A stretch of DNA of 64,000 nucleotides from the NCBI GenBank assembly GCA_012839295.1, contig DUNO01000017.1:62001-126000 (forward strand). Direction: 5' to 3'. The stretch comes from Clostridiales bacterium (lineage in GTDB: Bacteria; Bacillota; Clostridia; Lachnospirales; Lachnospiraceae). Position numbers and translations under genes: made by a program. Positions 45,210 to 53,594 of this stretch are shown piece by piece (position 1 is the stretch's first letter; the number at the start of each line of letters is the position of its first letter). The notes under the pieces are model-generated. The model was not told where the DNA came from and ran no database searches. It was given only the letters and a program-made list of their open reading frames with translations.

Positions 45210-46028
45210 TTAGTCGACATGGAACAATTTTTTTATTCCTCCAATAGAAAAAGCATTGACAAATCCTTGGGAACGGGCATATCCTGCTGCTTCATCCGCA
45301 TTGATACCATAACTGCAGAAGAAGACGATAAAAGACTCCTTTGCCATACTACCAAGCCAGTCGGGAAGCTCCATGGGAGGTAGGGCAATACTTCCTTCCA
45401 ATTCCTCTCCTGCCTGCTGTTGTCCCTGTACTCCGCGCAGGTCTACCAGGATTCCTCCCTTTGCCAGCTGCTGTCTGGCATAGTCAAGGGATATTCTAAA
45501 CTGTACTGCCTCACGGAGGGGGAGCCGAAGCCTTTCACCCTTTTCAAGGAGGAGCTGCAGGGCGTCCCCATCTATATATCCCTCCAGGATGCCAACGTCT
45601 GCTACTTTCTTTATCCGGACGCATTTTGGGCAATCAGGCAGAGTTACCAGCTCCCCGTTGCCACATAAGAGAAAGACCTGTTGTGTTGCTTCATCGCAGA
45701 GGATGCCGTTCACCCTCCCGGAAGCACGCCAAAAGCCGGATACCGGTGATGCTGCTACCAGGCTCATCTGATCCCAGACACCGCCAAGGAGGGACTGGAA
45801 TACACAGGGATATCCATCCTCTTCGGACAGGCCTGCCGCAATAAAGCCCTGGTCAAAGCATTCTAACGCCGTAAAGCTGCAGGGCGGATAATAGCCCCGA
45901 TACATCTCATTAAACTTTAACTCTTCCCAGATGCCGTTGTTATGCCTTTGCCACAGCTTACCCTCCGGTGATAACCCAAGTACCGGCCTGCCCTCCGTTC
46001 CGCCGCATTGCTTTAAGTCATGCCTCAT
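45210..46028 (-). CDS. Two-domain protein with C-terminal rhodanese-like domain, function unknown
   Basis: The product is about 272 residues from the ATG at 46028, chosen for AAGGA eight bases upstream; earlier in-frame starts exist to 46088. The first 150 residues contain Trp/Gly-rich strands (KLWQRHNNGIWEELKFNEMY, GGVWDQMSL) resembling one or two blades of a BNR/kelch-like propeller. The last 100 residues match a rhodanese fold: KGGILVDLRGVQ, then the active-site loop FFCSYGINADEAAGYA with Cys238, then IGGIKKLF. The pairing is unfamiliar to me. Rhodanese domains carry persulfide or bind phosphate-like groups. It stands between a GH3 and an aldo/keto reductase gene with no obvious partner. 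Confidence 0.6.
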   Translation of the reverse strand: MRHDLKQCGGTEGRPVLGLSPEGKLWQRHNNGIWEELKFNEMYRGYYPPCSFTALECFDQGFIAAGLSEEDGYPCVFQSLLGGVWDQMSLVAASPVSGFWRASGRVNGILCDEATQQVFLLCGNGELVTLPDCPKCVRIKKVADVGILEGYIDGDALQLLLEKGERLRLPLREAVQFRISLDYARQQLAKGGILVDLRGVQGQQQAGEELEGSIALPPMELPDWLGSMAKESFIVFFCSYGINADEAAGYARSQGFVNAFSIGGIKKLFHVD

Positions 46029-46118
46029 TATATTATCCTTCTTCATCCTTCTTCCATATCGCAGACCTCTATACCATAGCCCGCTCATAAAGGTGGTATT
46101 CTTTATGCTTCATCCTTG

Positions 46119-46166
46119 TTATAGGGATTGCTTCATAAAACCTGTTTTATAAGGCAATCCCTATAA
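46119..46166 (-). terminator. Terminator after the Big_2-tailed GH3 gene
   Basis: Arms 46119-46131 and 46154-46166 are a perfect 13-bp stem, with an inner ATAAAA/TTTTAT stem (46135-46140 with 46145-46150). It lies about 20 bases beyond the stop at 46188. Confidence 0.75.
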
Positions 46167-46187
46167 AGCTTATTATAGTATCATTGC

Positions 46188-48779
46188 CTATCTAACTGCA
46201 AATGCCACCTTCGTACTCTTCGTAACATTTTCATACTGAACAGTTGCAACAACAATAGCCGTACCGGATCCCAGGGCTGTTACTACACCATCAGAATCAA
46301 CATCTACAACTGTAGAATCCGTACTCTGATACTGGACTACGTACTCCTTGGCCTTAAGGTGGACCGTATCCTCAAGAGTTGCGGCTACTTCAACGGTTGC
46401 CATTTCCCCTTGCGCAAGCACCTGCCTGCTGCTAAGGGCATACACATTGCTGAGGGCAGCCTTCCATTCACCTGTAATTCCAACCTCAGCCGTCAAAACA
46501 ATATCAGCGGAGCTTTTTCCAATTTCCAGCTTGTAGGTGCCTGGTTCTACAATCATCTTCTTTTTCAAATAGCTCCAGAAGGTGATATCAGAAACCGGTA
46601 GTTCCAAGGTTACCCGCTTCTTCTCCCCTGCTTTCAGCCAAATCTTATCAAAGGCCTTCAACTGGCGGAACGGCTTATTGTCCGATGTCCCTGACGGTAT
46701 CACCTTGGAAACATATAATTCCACGATTTCGGCACCATCCATTTTGCCTGTATTCTGGAGGTCGAAGCTCACCTCCATCCGTTCATTTGCATCAAATTCT
46801 TTACGGTTAACCATAAGGTTGGAGTATTCAAAATTAGTATAGCTTAGGCCATAACCAAAGGGGAATAACACATCCCCTTCAAAATACATGTAGGTACGCG
46901 TCTTTAAATCCAGGGTATCATGCTTTCTTAAGCCATAATCATTGATATGGGGCAGGTCAGCTAAGGAGCGGTACCAGGTTGCAGTCAGCTTTGCATTTGG
47001 ATTTACCTCTCCAAACAATATATTGGCAATTGCGGTACCCTGTTCCTGTCCGGCAAAATGGGCATTTACCAAGGTATGTGCCTGGTCAATAAACTCTCCG
47101 GTAACCGCACCTAGCGTGGTCAATACAACAACCGTATTTGGATTGGCTGCCAACAGCTTTTTGATTTTTTCATCCTGCCCGTAAGGTAAGTCCAGGGTCT
47201 CACGGTCATGCTCCTCGGAGGCGTTGGTTGCATCCGTACCGGCAACCACGATTACATAATCCACTTCTTTTGCCGCCTTAAGGGCACGTTCCATTAACAC
47301 CTCATTGTCAGCACACTTGTCCGGATCCTCCGGTTGGAATTTCTTTGGAGCCATAAAGGCCATTGCGGCATCCTGGGGATTCACATTGGGGCCAAAGAAA
47401 TCGCCCATCATTTCTGCCATTCTTTCCTGGTCCATACCAGGAAGCATATCCATCAGGCCTGATTTACCAAATTCCTTATCCGTGCACCAGCCCTTTTCGT
47501 AACGAACCTCAATTCCGGTTCCAGCCACTTCATTTTTGATACCATCCAGGGCAAGGACATTGATGACCGTGTCAACTACCACTGACATGCTGCCGGCACT
47601 GTAGCCGCCCAGCTCCCGGTAAATTGCGTTCGGACCTACAACCAGGATGCTCTTTACCTGATCCTTTTGGATTGGCAGAAGGTTCTTCTCATTTTTTAGC
47701 AGGACAATGGTGTCATTTGCCATGTCAACGGCAAGCTCTGCCATCTCCTTACTGCAGATATATTCTTTGCCGATATGACTGTAAGGAACCCTTTCCTTAT
47801 CATCGAATAACCCAAGGCGGAATCTTGTCGTGAAGATACGGATCAGCGCGCGGTCAATGATTTCCTCCCGGATCAGCCCCTGCTGGACTGCCTTGAACAG
47901 CGACTTTTTGTGCTCTGTTCCGCAGCTCATATCTGTTCCCGCAATTAAGGTCATGGCCGAAGCTTCTTCCATATTCTTTGCATAGAAATGCCCGGAGTGC
48001 ATGTTCGGTGACATGGAGAACATTGGATTGGTATAGGTGTCGGCCACAGCGCCGCAGTCGGAAACCACAAAGCCGTCAAAGCCCCATTCTTCCCGCAGCA
48101 AGGTGGTTAGCAGCGTATCGTTACAGGAGGCAGGAACGCCGTTGATCCGGTTATAGGAGGTCATAATGCTCTGTGCCCTCCCTTCGCGGATTGCATATTC
48201 AAATACCTTTGCATAGTATTCACGCAGGGTCGCCTCGTCCACATCGGAGGAGCCCCTGTGCCTGTTATTTTCACTGCTGTTGAGGGCATAGTGCTTCGGG
48301 GTGGCAATTACCTTTATGTATTTCCCATCCTCACCCTGCAGGCCCTGGATGTAGCCTGCCGCCAATTTGCCTGCCAGATATGGATCCTCCCCGAAGTTCT
48401 CATCACTTCTGCCGTTACGGGGATCCCGTGCCAGGTTTATGGTGGGGCACCACATATTCAGCTCATCCCCGCAGGTATTATAGTATGCCCGGCACTCATC
48501 GGCAATGGCATCCGTAACCTTTTTAAGCTTTTCCACATCCCAGGACTGGCTCATGGCCAGGCAGACCGGATAGCTGGTAACATCCATGGGCCTGAATTTG
48601 AAGGGGCCGAAAAAGCCATGGGAAGCCTCGCTCCAATAGTTATAGTAAGGTATCTCAAGTCTTGGGATGGCGGCTCCATGATTTGATACTTGGCTGATCT
48701 TTTCCTCCAGGGTAAGCTTCGACACTAAGTCCGCTGCCCTTTCCTCAAATGTCCGTGTTTGATCCTTGTAAATGCTCAT
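46188..48779 (-). CDS. GH3 glycosidase (beta-glucosidase/beta-xylosidase type) with C-terminal Big_2-like domain
   Basis: The 863-residue protein has the full GH3 layout: TIM barrel with KHYALNSSENNRHRGSS and nucleophile D241 in GFVVSDCGAV, the alpha/beta sandwich (VIVVAGTDATNASEEHDRET), and the Fn3-like domain (PFGYGLSYTNFEYSNL). The final 85 residues (YQSTDSTVVDVDSDGVVTAL) form a bacterial Ig-like (Big_2) domain, usually found on secreted or surface proteins, yet there is no signal peptide. AAGGAGG precedes the ATG. It probably releases terminal beta-linked glucose or xylose. The 227-base gap upstream shows an imperfect dyad (TCCTATC / GATAGGA) near 48850-48900. Confidence 0.9.
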   Translation of the reverse strand: MSIYKDQTRTFEERAADLVSKLTLEEKISQVSNHGAAIPRLEIPYYNYWSEASHGFFGPFKFRPMDVTSYPVCLAMSQSWDVEKLKKVTDAIADECRAYYNTCGDELNMWCPTINLARDPRNGRSDENFGEDPYLAGKLAAGYIQGLQGEDGKYIKVIATPKHYALNSSENNRHRGSSDVDEATLREYYAKVFEYAIREGRAQSIMTSYNRINGVPASCNDTLLTTLLREEWGFDGFVVSDCGAVADTYTNPMFSMSPNMHSGHFYAKNMEEASAMTLIAGTDMSCGTEHKKSLFKAVQQGLIREEIIDRALIRIFTTRFRLGLFDDKERVPYSHIGKEYICSKEMAELAVDMANDTIVLLKNEKNLLPIQKDQVKSILVVGPNAIYRELGGYSAGSMSVVVDTVINVLALDGIKNEVAGTGIEVRYEKGWCTDKEFGKSGLMDMLPGMDQERMAEMMGDFFGPNVNPQDAAMAFMAPKKFQPEDPDKCADNEVLMERALKAAKEVDYVIVVAGTDATNASEEHDRETLDLPYGQDEKIKKLLAANPNTVVVLTTLGAVTGEFIDQAHTLVNAHFAGQEQGTAIANILFGEVNPNAKLTATWYRSLADLPHINDYGLRKHDTLDLKTRTYMYFEGDVLFPFGYGLSYTNFEYSNLMVNRKEFDANERMEVSFDLQNTGKMDGAEIVELYVSKVIPSGTSDNKPFRQLKAFDKIWLKAGEKKRVTLELPVSDITFWSYLKKKMIVEPGTYKLEIGKSSADIVLTAEVGITGEWKAALSNVYALSSRQVLAQGEMATVEVAATLEDTVHLKAKEYVVQYQSTDSTVVDVDSDGVVTALGSGTAIVVATVQYENVTKSTKVAFAVR

Positions 48780-49006
48780 AGGTACCTCCTTAAAATATTT
48801 TATAACTATAGTTTAGACCTTTTGCCAAATTTGTGTTGCCGATTTCCGCCATTTCCTATCCCATTTCTGGACATACACACCATATGGGAAGGATAGGATA
48901 GACAGAATTTGATCAAAGACAATCTTATACAATCTTATTAGTTTACATAATATAATTATGATTCCTTATCTCAATACAGAACATTTATTTTAGGAATAAC
49001 AGCCTT

Positions 49007-51154
49007 TCACCCTAGACCGGCGTTCTCTATTTTTATCCTTCCCTCCAGCAGATCCTTCCTGGCGCTGCTGGTTCCGATATATACCTCATACTCCATATGC
49101 TCCAGCTCAAATTGGCCTGTCGACGGATTGTACCACTTTATTTCTTCCCATGGACATAAAAGGGACATCCTGATTGATTCCCCGGGAGCCAGCGTAATCC
49201 TCTCAAAGCCCCTTAGGAGCTTATGGGGTCTGTCAATCCTGGAGTTTTTGAAGCCGACATAGAGCTGGAGCACCTCATCCCCTGCCCTGCCACCGGTATT
49301 TTTCACGGTACAGGAGGCTGTTATTCCCTTTTTATCTGCCGAAAAATCCCCGTCACTGATCTGGAACCGGGTATAGGAAAGGCCGAACCCAAAGGGCAGG
49401 TCAGGCTCCTTCCCTTCCTTTTCAAGCTTAGCATAGCCATGATAATAATCATACCATTGATACTCCGTATGCCAATTGACCTCCGGCAGATCCTCTTCCC
49501 TCTTCGGGATTACAAATGGAAGCTTTCCGCTGGGATTAACCTTGCCGAAAAGGATTTCTCCCAGAGCAGTCCCTCCTTCCATGCCCGGATAATATGCCAT
49601 CAGTATGGCACCAACCTCTTCCTTCCATTCCTCCAGCATGATCATATTGCCGCCAAACAACACTACAACCGAATTCGGGTTAACCCTGCTTACCTCCTTA
49701 ATCAGCCTGACCTCCTCCCGGTGAAGCCCCAGCTCCACTGCCCTGTCACCTCCAGTGCTTAACCCGGCAATTCCAAGCTCTTCATTATCTGTAAATTCCC
49801 CTTCATCCAGATAATCATAGCCTACCGTAAAGATAACTGCATCCGCCTGGGAAGCGATCCGCTTGGAATGCTCCAGGTTCATGCCTGGGTAGAAAACCAC
49901 CTCAATATCCGGCGCTACTTTTTTAATCCCTCTCAAGGGGGTAACCACATAGGGAGGCCATACATTGCTGGAGCCGCGGTCCCCTGTATTTTCAGCATTT
50001 CCAAGCCTCCCAAGTACTACGAGCCTGGTGGTCTCCTTTTTATCCAGTGGCAATATACCATCGTTTTTAATTAATGTGATCCCTTCCCTTGCAGCCTGCA
50101 AAGCCAGCTTTCTGTGGCTAGGGCTCCCTATCATTTCCTCTAAGCACCTTCCGGAGTGCATAGGCAAGAATAGGTCTTCGGTGTTTTCCTTATGATAATA
50201 TTGGTGCCGCTTTGCGCCAGCCGCCTTCTCAAAGGCCAGCAGGGTACGGATAATCCTAAGGGCTGCGTCATCAATGATTTCCACCGGAACTGCTCCGGCT
50301 TCTACGGCATGGAGGAGCCGCCTGCCAAAGTACTGCTCGAAGCACATTTCTATATTCATCCCGCCCAGGGCAGCCTCCACCGTATCCTTGACACCAAAGG
50401 CAAAATCGCTGATGACAAATCCGTCAAAGCCCCATTCTTCCTTTAGTACCCGGTTAATCAGGTAGTCGTGATGGCTGCAGTCAACGCCCTGATATTTATT
50501 ATAAGCGGTCATAACGCAAGCCGCCCCGGCCTCAATGCATTTCTTAAAATGAGGCAGGAACACCTCCCGCTCTGTCCGCTTGTCACATTCAATGTTGACC
50601 TTGAACCTTGAATACTCCATCTGGTTAAAGGCATAGTGCTTTAAGCATGCAATTACCCCTTCCCGCTGGAGCCCCTTGACCAGTTGGCTTCCCATCTCCC
50701 CGATATGGTAGGATTCTTCCCCATAGGTCTCCTGGCTACGTCCCCAGCCCGGATGGTAGGGCAGGTTAATACATACCCCGCCGGATAAATTTCCACGATA
50801 TGCCCGGATTTCCCTGCCGATGGCCTGCCCAATCCTCCGCTCCAGCTTACGGTCAAAGGTGGCACCCCTAAGCATGGTTACGGGAAAGCAGGTGCTCTGT
50901 CCCGCCCCACAGGCCGCACCCCGTGGGCCATCGCAAAATAATACCGGAGGTATCCCTTTTCCTTCAATTCCTCCTGCCGGAATCGGCGTCATATTGTAGT
51001 GATGGTTGTCCGGGTCTGCGATAAACTCCTGATACATGTCATCAACGGTCATATTGCCGCCCATCAAGCTGATCTTTTCCTCCAGGGTCAACCCTTGGAG
51101 GATTTCCTTTGCCTGTTTTGTAAAGTTTAATCTATGTTTTCTTGAAATCCCCAT
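49007..51154 (-). CDS. GH3 glycosidase (compact form)
   Basis: The 715-residue protein carries GH3 landmarks: PPVLFCDGPRGAACG, ACLKHYAFNQMEYSRFKVNI, and the nucleophile D250 in GFDGFVISDFAFGV. The second domain is present (AVIFTVGYDYLDEGEFTDNE) and the C-terminal Fn3-like domain (PFGFGLSYTRFQISDGDFS). The acid/base sits in the second domain and cannot be fixed by eye. No signal peptide or Big domain. It is divergent in sequence from the neighbouring GH3, so the pair probably differ in specificity. An AraC regulator lies 111 bases upstream on the same strand. Confidence 0.9.
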   Translation of the reverse strand: MGISRKHRLNFTKQAKEILQGLTLEEKISLMGGNMTVDDMYQEFIADPDNHHYNMTPIPAGGIEGKGIPPVLFCDGPRGAACGAGQSTCFPVTMLRGATFDRKLERRIGQAIGREIRAYRGNLSGGVCINLPYHPGWGRSQETYGEESYHIGEMGSQLVKGLQREGVIACLKHYAFNQMEYSRFKVNIECDKRTEREVFLPHFKKCIEAGAACVMTAYNKYQGVDCSHHDYLINRVLKEEWGFDGFVISDFAFGVKDTVEAALGGMNIEMCFEQYFGRRLLHAVEAGAVPVEIIDDAALRIIRTLLAFEKAAGAKRHQYYHKENTEDLFLPMHSGRCLEEMIGSPSHRKLALQAAREGITLIKNDGILPLDKKETTRLVVLGRLGNAENTGDRGSSNVWPPYVVTPLRGIKKVAPDIEVVFYPGMNLEHSKRIASQADAVIFTVGYDYLDEGEFTDNEELGIAGLSTGGDRAVELGLHREEVRLIKEVSRVNPNSVVVLFGGNMIMLEEWKEEVGAILMAYYPGMEGGTALGEILFGKVNPSGKLPFVIPKREEDLPEVNWHTEYQWYDYYHGYAKLEKEGKEPDLPFGFGLSYTRFQISDGDFSADKKGITASCTVKNTGGRAGDEVLQLYVGFKNSRIDRPHKLLRGFERITLAPGESIRMSLLCPWEEIKWYNPSTGQFELEHMEYEVYIGTSSARKDLLEGRIKIENAGLG

Positions 51155-51265
51155 TGCGCCCTTCTCCTGTACCTTATCTATACGCTTTTCCTAATTTTAT
51201 CATTCTATGCTTTCAGTTCATTGTTCCTATACCGGCTTTTGCTATCATTACTCCTGCTTCTATTC

Positions 51266-52195
51266 TTATGTATTCTCGCTCAGCTTCACTAATAGCTCCT
51301 GGGCTTCTCTCATATTGAAGCCCAGGTATCCCTGGATATTCTTATTTACTGCCACTGCCGCACCGTATTTTCTATACTCGTTGGGCGTGACCCCAGTATA
51401 TTTTTTAAAGACCCGGTAGAAGGTATTCTCCGAATCGAAGCCGCATTCCTCAGAGATTACATTGATGGATATCTGGGTGGATTTTAGCAGCATCTGGGCA
51501 AAATTTATCTTAAAACTCAGGATCAGGTCCTTGGCTGTCATACCGATGGAGCTTTTTAATAGACGGTATACTGATTTTTCGCTCATCCCAATATTGCGAT
51601 ACATATCCTCCAGTACGGTTTCGCTTTTGAATTCCCTCTGGATGTAATCGATGATATTTGACAGTATCTCCATCTCATCCGCTTCCCTTTTATTCTCCGC
51701 ATTCTGGTAGATGTCATAGGGAACCCGTTCTAATATGACCGAGGCTAAGAGGTATAAATAACCTTTTATTTTCAGTGTCTGGGGATGGGAGGTATCATAG
51801 GAGGATATCCCGATCTGTGTCAGGAGCCGGGTCACCTCTCCAGCATAATCCTCCGCTGAAAATTCAGTTCCCTTGCTGTTCAGGTAATAATGATAGGTGC
51901 AATGCTCATGGCTTGGATCAGAGAGAAGGGAATGGTGCAGCTGGAGGAACAGGCAGATATTGTCCTCCTCTGCCCGGAACAGCTCATGGGCAACATGGGA
52001 GTTAATCAGGATCACATCCCCTGCCTCCAAGCGCGTTGATTCAGATCCCTCACGGACCAGCAGGCTGCCCTTTAACACCAGGATCATCTCATATTCATAA
52101 TGCCAATGGAGGTCTGATTTATCAATAGACATGGCAAATACCTTCGCTGGATACTGTTTGTTTAATTCAATCGGTTCAAAAATAGAAGAATACAT
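51266..52195 (-). CDS. AraC-family transcriptional regulator
   Basis: The product is about 309 residues; I favour the ATG at 52195 (an ATG at 52204 has its purine-rich site too close). A cupin sensor holds DLHWHYEYEMILVLKGS and SHVAHELF. The C-terminal pair of helix-turn-helix motifs contains YRNIGMSEKSVYRLLKSSIG and INVISEECGFDSENTFYRVF, then VTPNEYRK. It lies directly upstream of the compact GH3 gene in the same orientation and probably activates the GH3 pair in response to a sugar (inference). Confidence 0.88.
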   Translation of the reverse strand: MYSSIFEPIELNKQYPAKVFAMSIDKSDLHWHYEYEMILVLKGSLLVREGSESTRLEAGDVILINSHVAHELFRAEEDNICLFLQLHHSLLSDPSHEHCTYHYYLNSKGTEFSAEDYAGEVTRLLTQIGISSYDTSHPQTLKIKGYLYLLASVILERVPYDIYQNAENKREADEMEILSNIIDYIQREFKSETVLEDMYRNIGMSEKSVYRLLKSSIGMTAKDLILSFKINFAQMLLKSTQISINVISEECGFDSENTFYRVFKKYTGVTPNEYRKYGAAVAVNKNIQGYLGFNMREAQELLVKLSENT

Positions 52196-52380
52196 AGACA
52201 CCATGCCTTTCTTGGAATTAAAATTTTGTTACTTCTTAAAAATGATTGTGCCCGAAGTAAATGGTACAACTTTATTTTACCAGAAAAGGATTCCTATTGT
52301 TATCCCTTTTCGCCTTCTTTTATTGCATTTTTGGACAATGCCCCTATTCGTATGTAATTGAAGAAACCTCTTAATTTAAA

Positions 52381-52418
52381 ATAACCGCAGAAGACATTGT
52401 TTGCCATACTGCGGTTAT
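52381..52418 (-). terminator. Hairpin downstream of the fructosamine-kinase-like gene
   Basis: ATAACCGCAG (52381-52390) pairs perfectly with CTGCGGTTAT (52409-52418). It lies about 100 bases beyond the kinase-like stop. The remainder of the 52205-52519 gap is the presumed promoter region of the AraC gene. Confidence 0.5.
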
Positions 52419-52519
52419 GCTTAACCAACAAATAGCCAAATGCATTTTACCATCATGCTTGCATCCTTCGGTATGGAGAACAATAACCAGGTGCGGAATC
52501 AGGTTCAATGATGGTTCTT

Positions 52520-53419
52520 TTACAAATAGATATTCACTGCATCCATTAGTTTTTGCATATATTTTTCCCCAAAAAGAGTGACATGGCCAAGCCACTGATT
52601 GATCTGCCACAAAGACTTCCTCTCTTTATATCCTGGATCTATCGGATAAACCTCATGATATGCATTAAAGAAATGTTCAGGTACCGGATAAAAAAAGTCA
52701 ACTGTAGATAAATCTATTTCTCTGTTTCCATAATAAATACCGCAATCTATGGCTATCATCTTTTTTCCATCAAACAGCAGGTTTCCAGGCCACGGATCAC
52801 CATGAAGCAGGGAAAAGGCCTGCGCCTGGCCACATATTTGGGGAAGCTTATTTATCAGCTTTTCGACAGGCAGGCATTGCCTATAAGTCATATTTCCAGC
52901 ATCCACTGCCATTTTCATTGTGTCCCTTAACCTTCTCTCCCCAAAAAATTCTTCCCAGGTATCCATTGGCCTGTTATCTTGACGGAATACACCTAGATAA
53001 CTATGTGTTTCAAGTCCACACTTGTTCCAACAGGATTTATGAAGGGTGGCAAGCCCTATACCAAGAGCCTCCCAATCCTTTTTTGTTTCTACAGGCTTCA
53101 CATCAACAGCTTCCATGATCAAAAGTGCTGTTCCCCCGACATTAAGGACATCTATTACATCAGGCGTTATTACCTGGGAATTACTTCTTATATAATTTAA
53201 CCCCCAAGCTTCCTGCGTAAATTGGTCGAATGAAAAAGGATTCGTACCCGCTTTTACAAAAACCTTATCGTTCTCACCTATAAAAATTGCTGCGTCATGC
53301 ATAGCACCAACATTATTATTTTTTATGGAAAGAATCTTAAACTGTTTGCCTAAATAGTCTGAGACGGATTTTTCTATAGTTTCTTTAAATGCTCCATCAG
53401 CAAGTTTTTTTACCCCCAT
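52520..53419 (-). CDS. Fructosamine kinase/aminoglycoside phosphotransferase-like protein
   Basis: The product is about 299 residues from the ATG at 53419, nine bases after GGAGG. It has a protein-kinase-like fold: NVGAMHDAAIFIGEND and KVFVKAG (ATP lysine), IMEAVDVKP hinge, catalytic loop LLHGDPWPGNLLF (Asp base) and metal loop MIAIDCGIYYGNREIDL. The HGDxWxGN plus YYGxREIDL pattern is that of the fructosamine/ketosamine-3-kinase family, which repairs or metabolises glycated amines. Family members usually read DLW and DPA; here DPW and DCG. Other phosphotransferases of the APH group are possible. Neighbours are glycosidase genes. Confidence 0.8.
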   Translation of the reverse strand: MGVKKLADGAFKETIEKSVSDYLGKQFKILSIKNNNVGAMHDAAIFIGENDKVFVKAGTNPFSFDQFTQEAWGLNYIRSNSQVITPDVIDVLNVGGTALLIMEAVDVKPVETKKDWEALGIGLATLHKSCWNKCGLETHSYLGVFRQDNRPMDTWEEFFGERRLRDTMKMAVDAGNMTYRQCLPVEKLINKLPQICGQAQAFSLLHGDPWPGNLLFDGKKMIAIDCGIYYGNREIDLSTVDFFYPVPEHFFNAYHEVYPIDPGYKERKSLWQINQWLGHVTLFGEKYMQKLMDAVNIYL

Positions 53420-53433
53420 AAACAAGTACCTCC

Positions 53434-53550
53434 CTATTGGCTCTTTTTAACTGGATATTTTGGACGCTCTGTATCAATATGTTCATGTTCCACAAACCGG
53501 CTAAACCAGCTGCCGTAGGGAAACAAGTTGTGGTCCGCACCACCATTTTG
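53434..53550 (-). pseudogene. Possible gene tail of unknown origin
   Basis: A minus-strand frame encodes NGGADHNLFPYGSWFSRFVE and ends KYPVKKSQ just before the kinase-like gene. It has protein-like composition but no start codon or ribosome binding site, and begins next to a terminator hairpin. It may be the remnant of a deleted gene; chance cannot be excluded. Confidence 0.25.
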
Positions 53551-53562
53551 TTTTCTTAAACC

Positions 53563-53588
53563 AAGGAGCCGCCTTCCGGCAGCCCCTT
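53563..53588 (-). terminator. Terminator after the third GH78 gene
   Basis: GGAGCCGCC (53565-53573) pairs with GGCAGCCCC (53578-53586) through G-C and G-U pairs with a four-base loop, close to the GH78 stop at 53595. The T-tract is weak. Confidence 0.55.
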
Positions 53589-53594
53589 TCGCTA

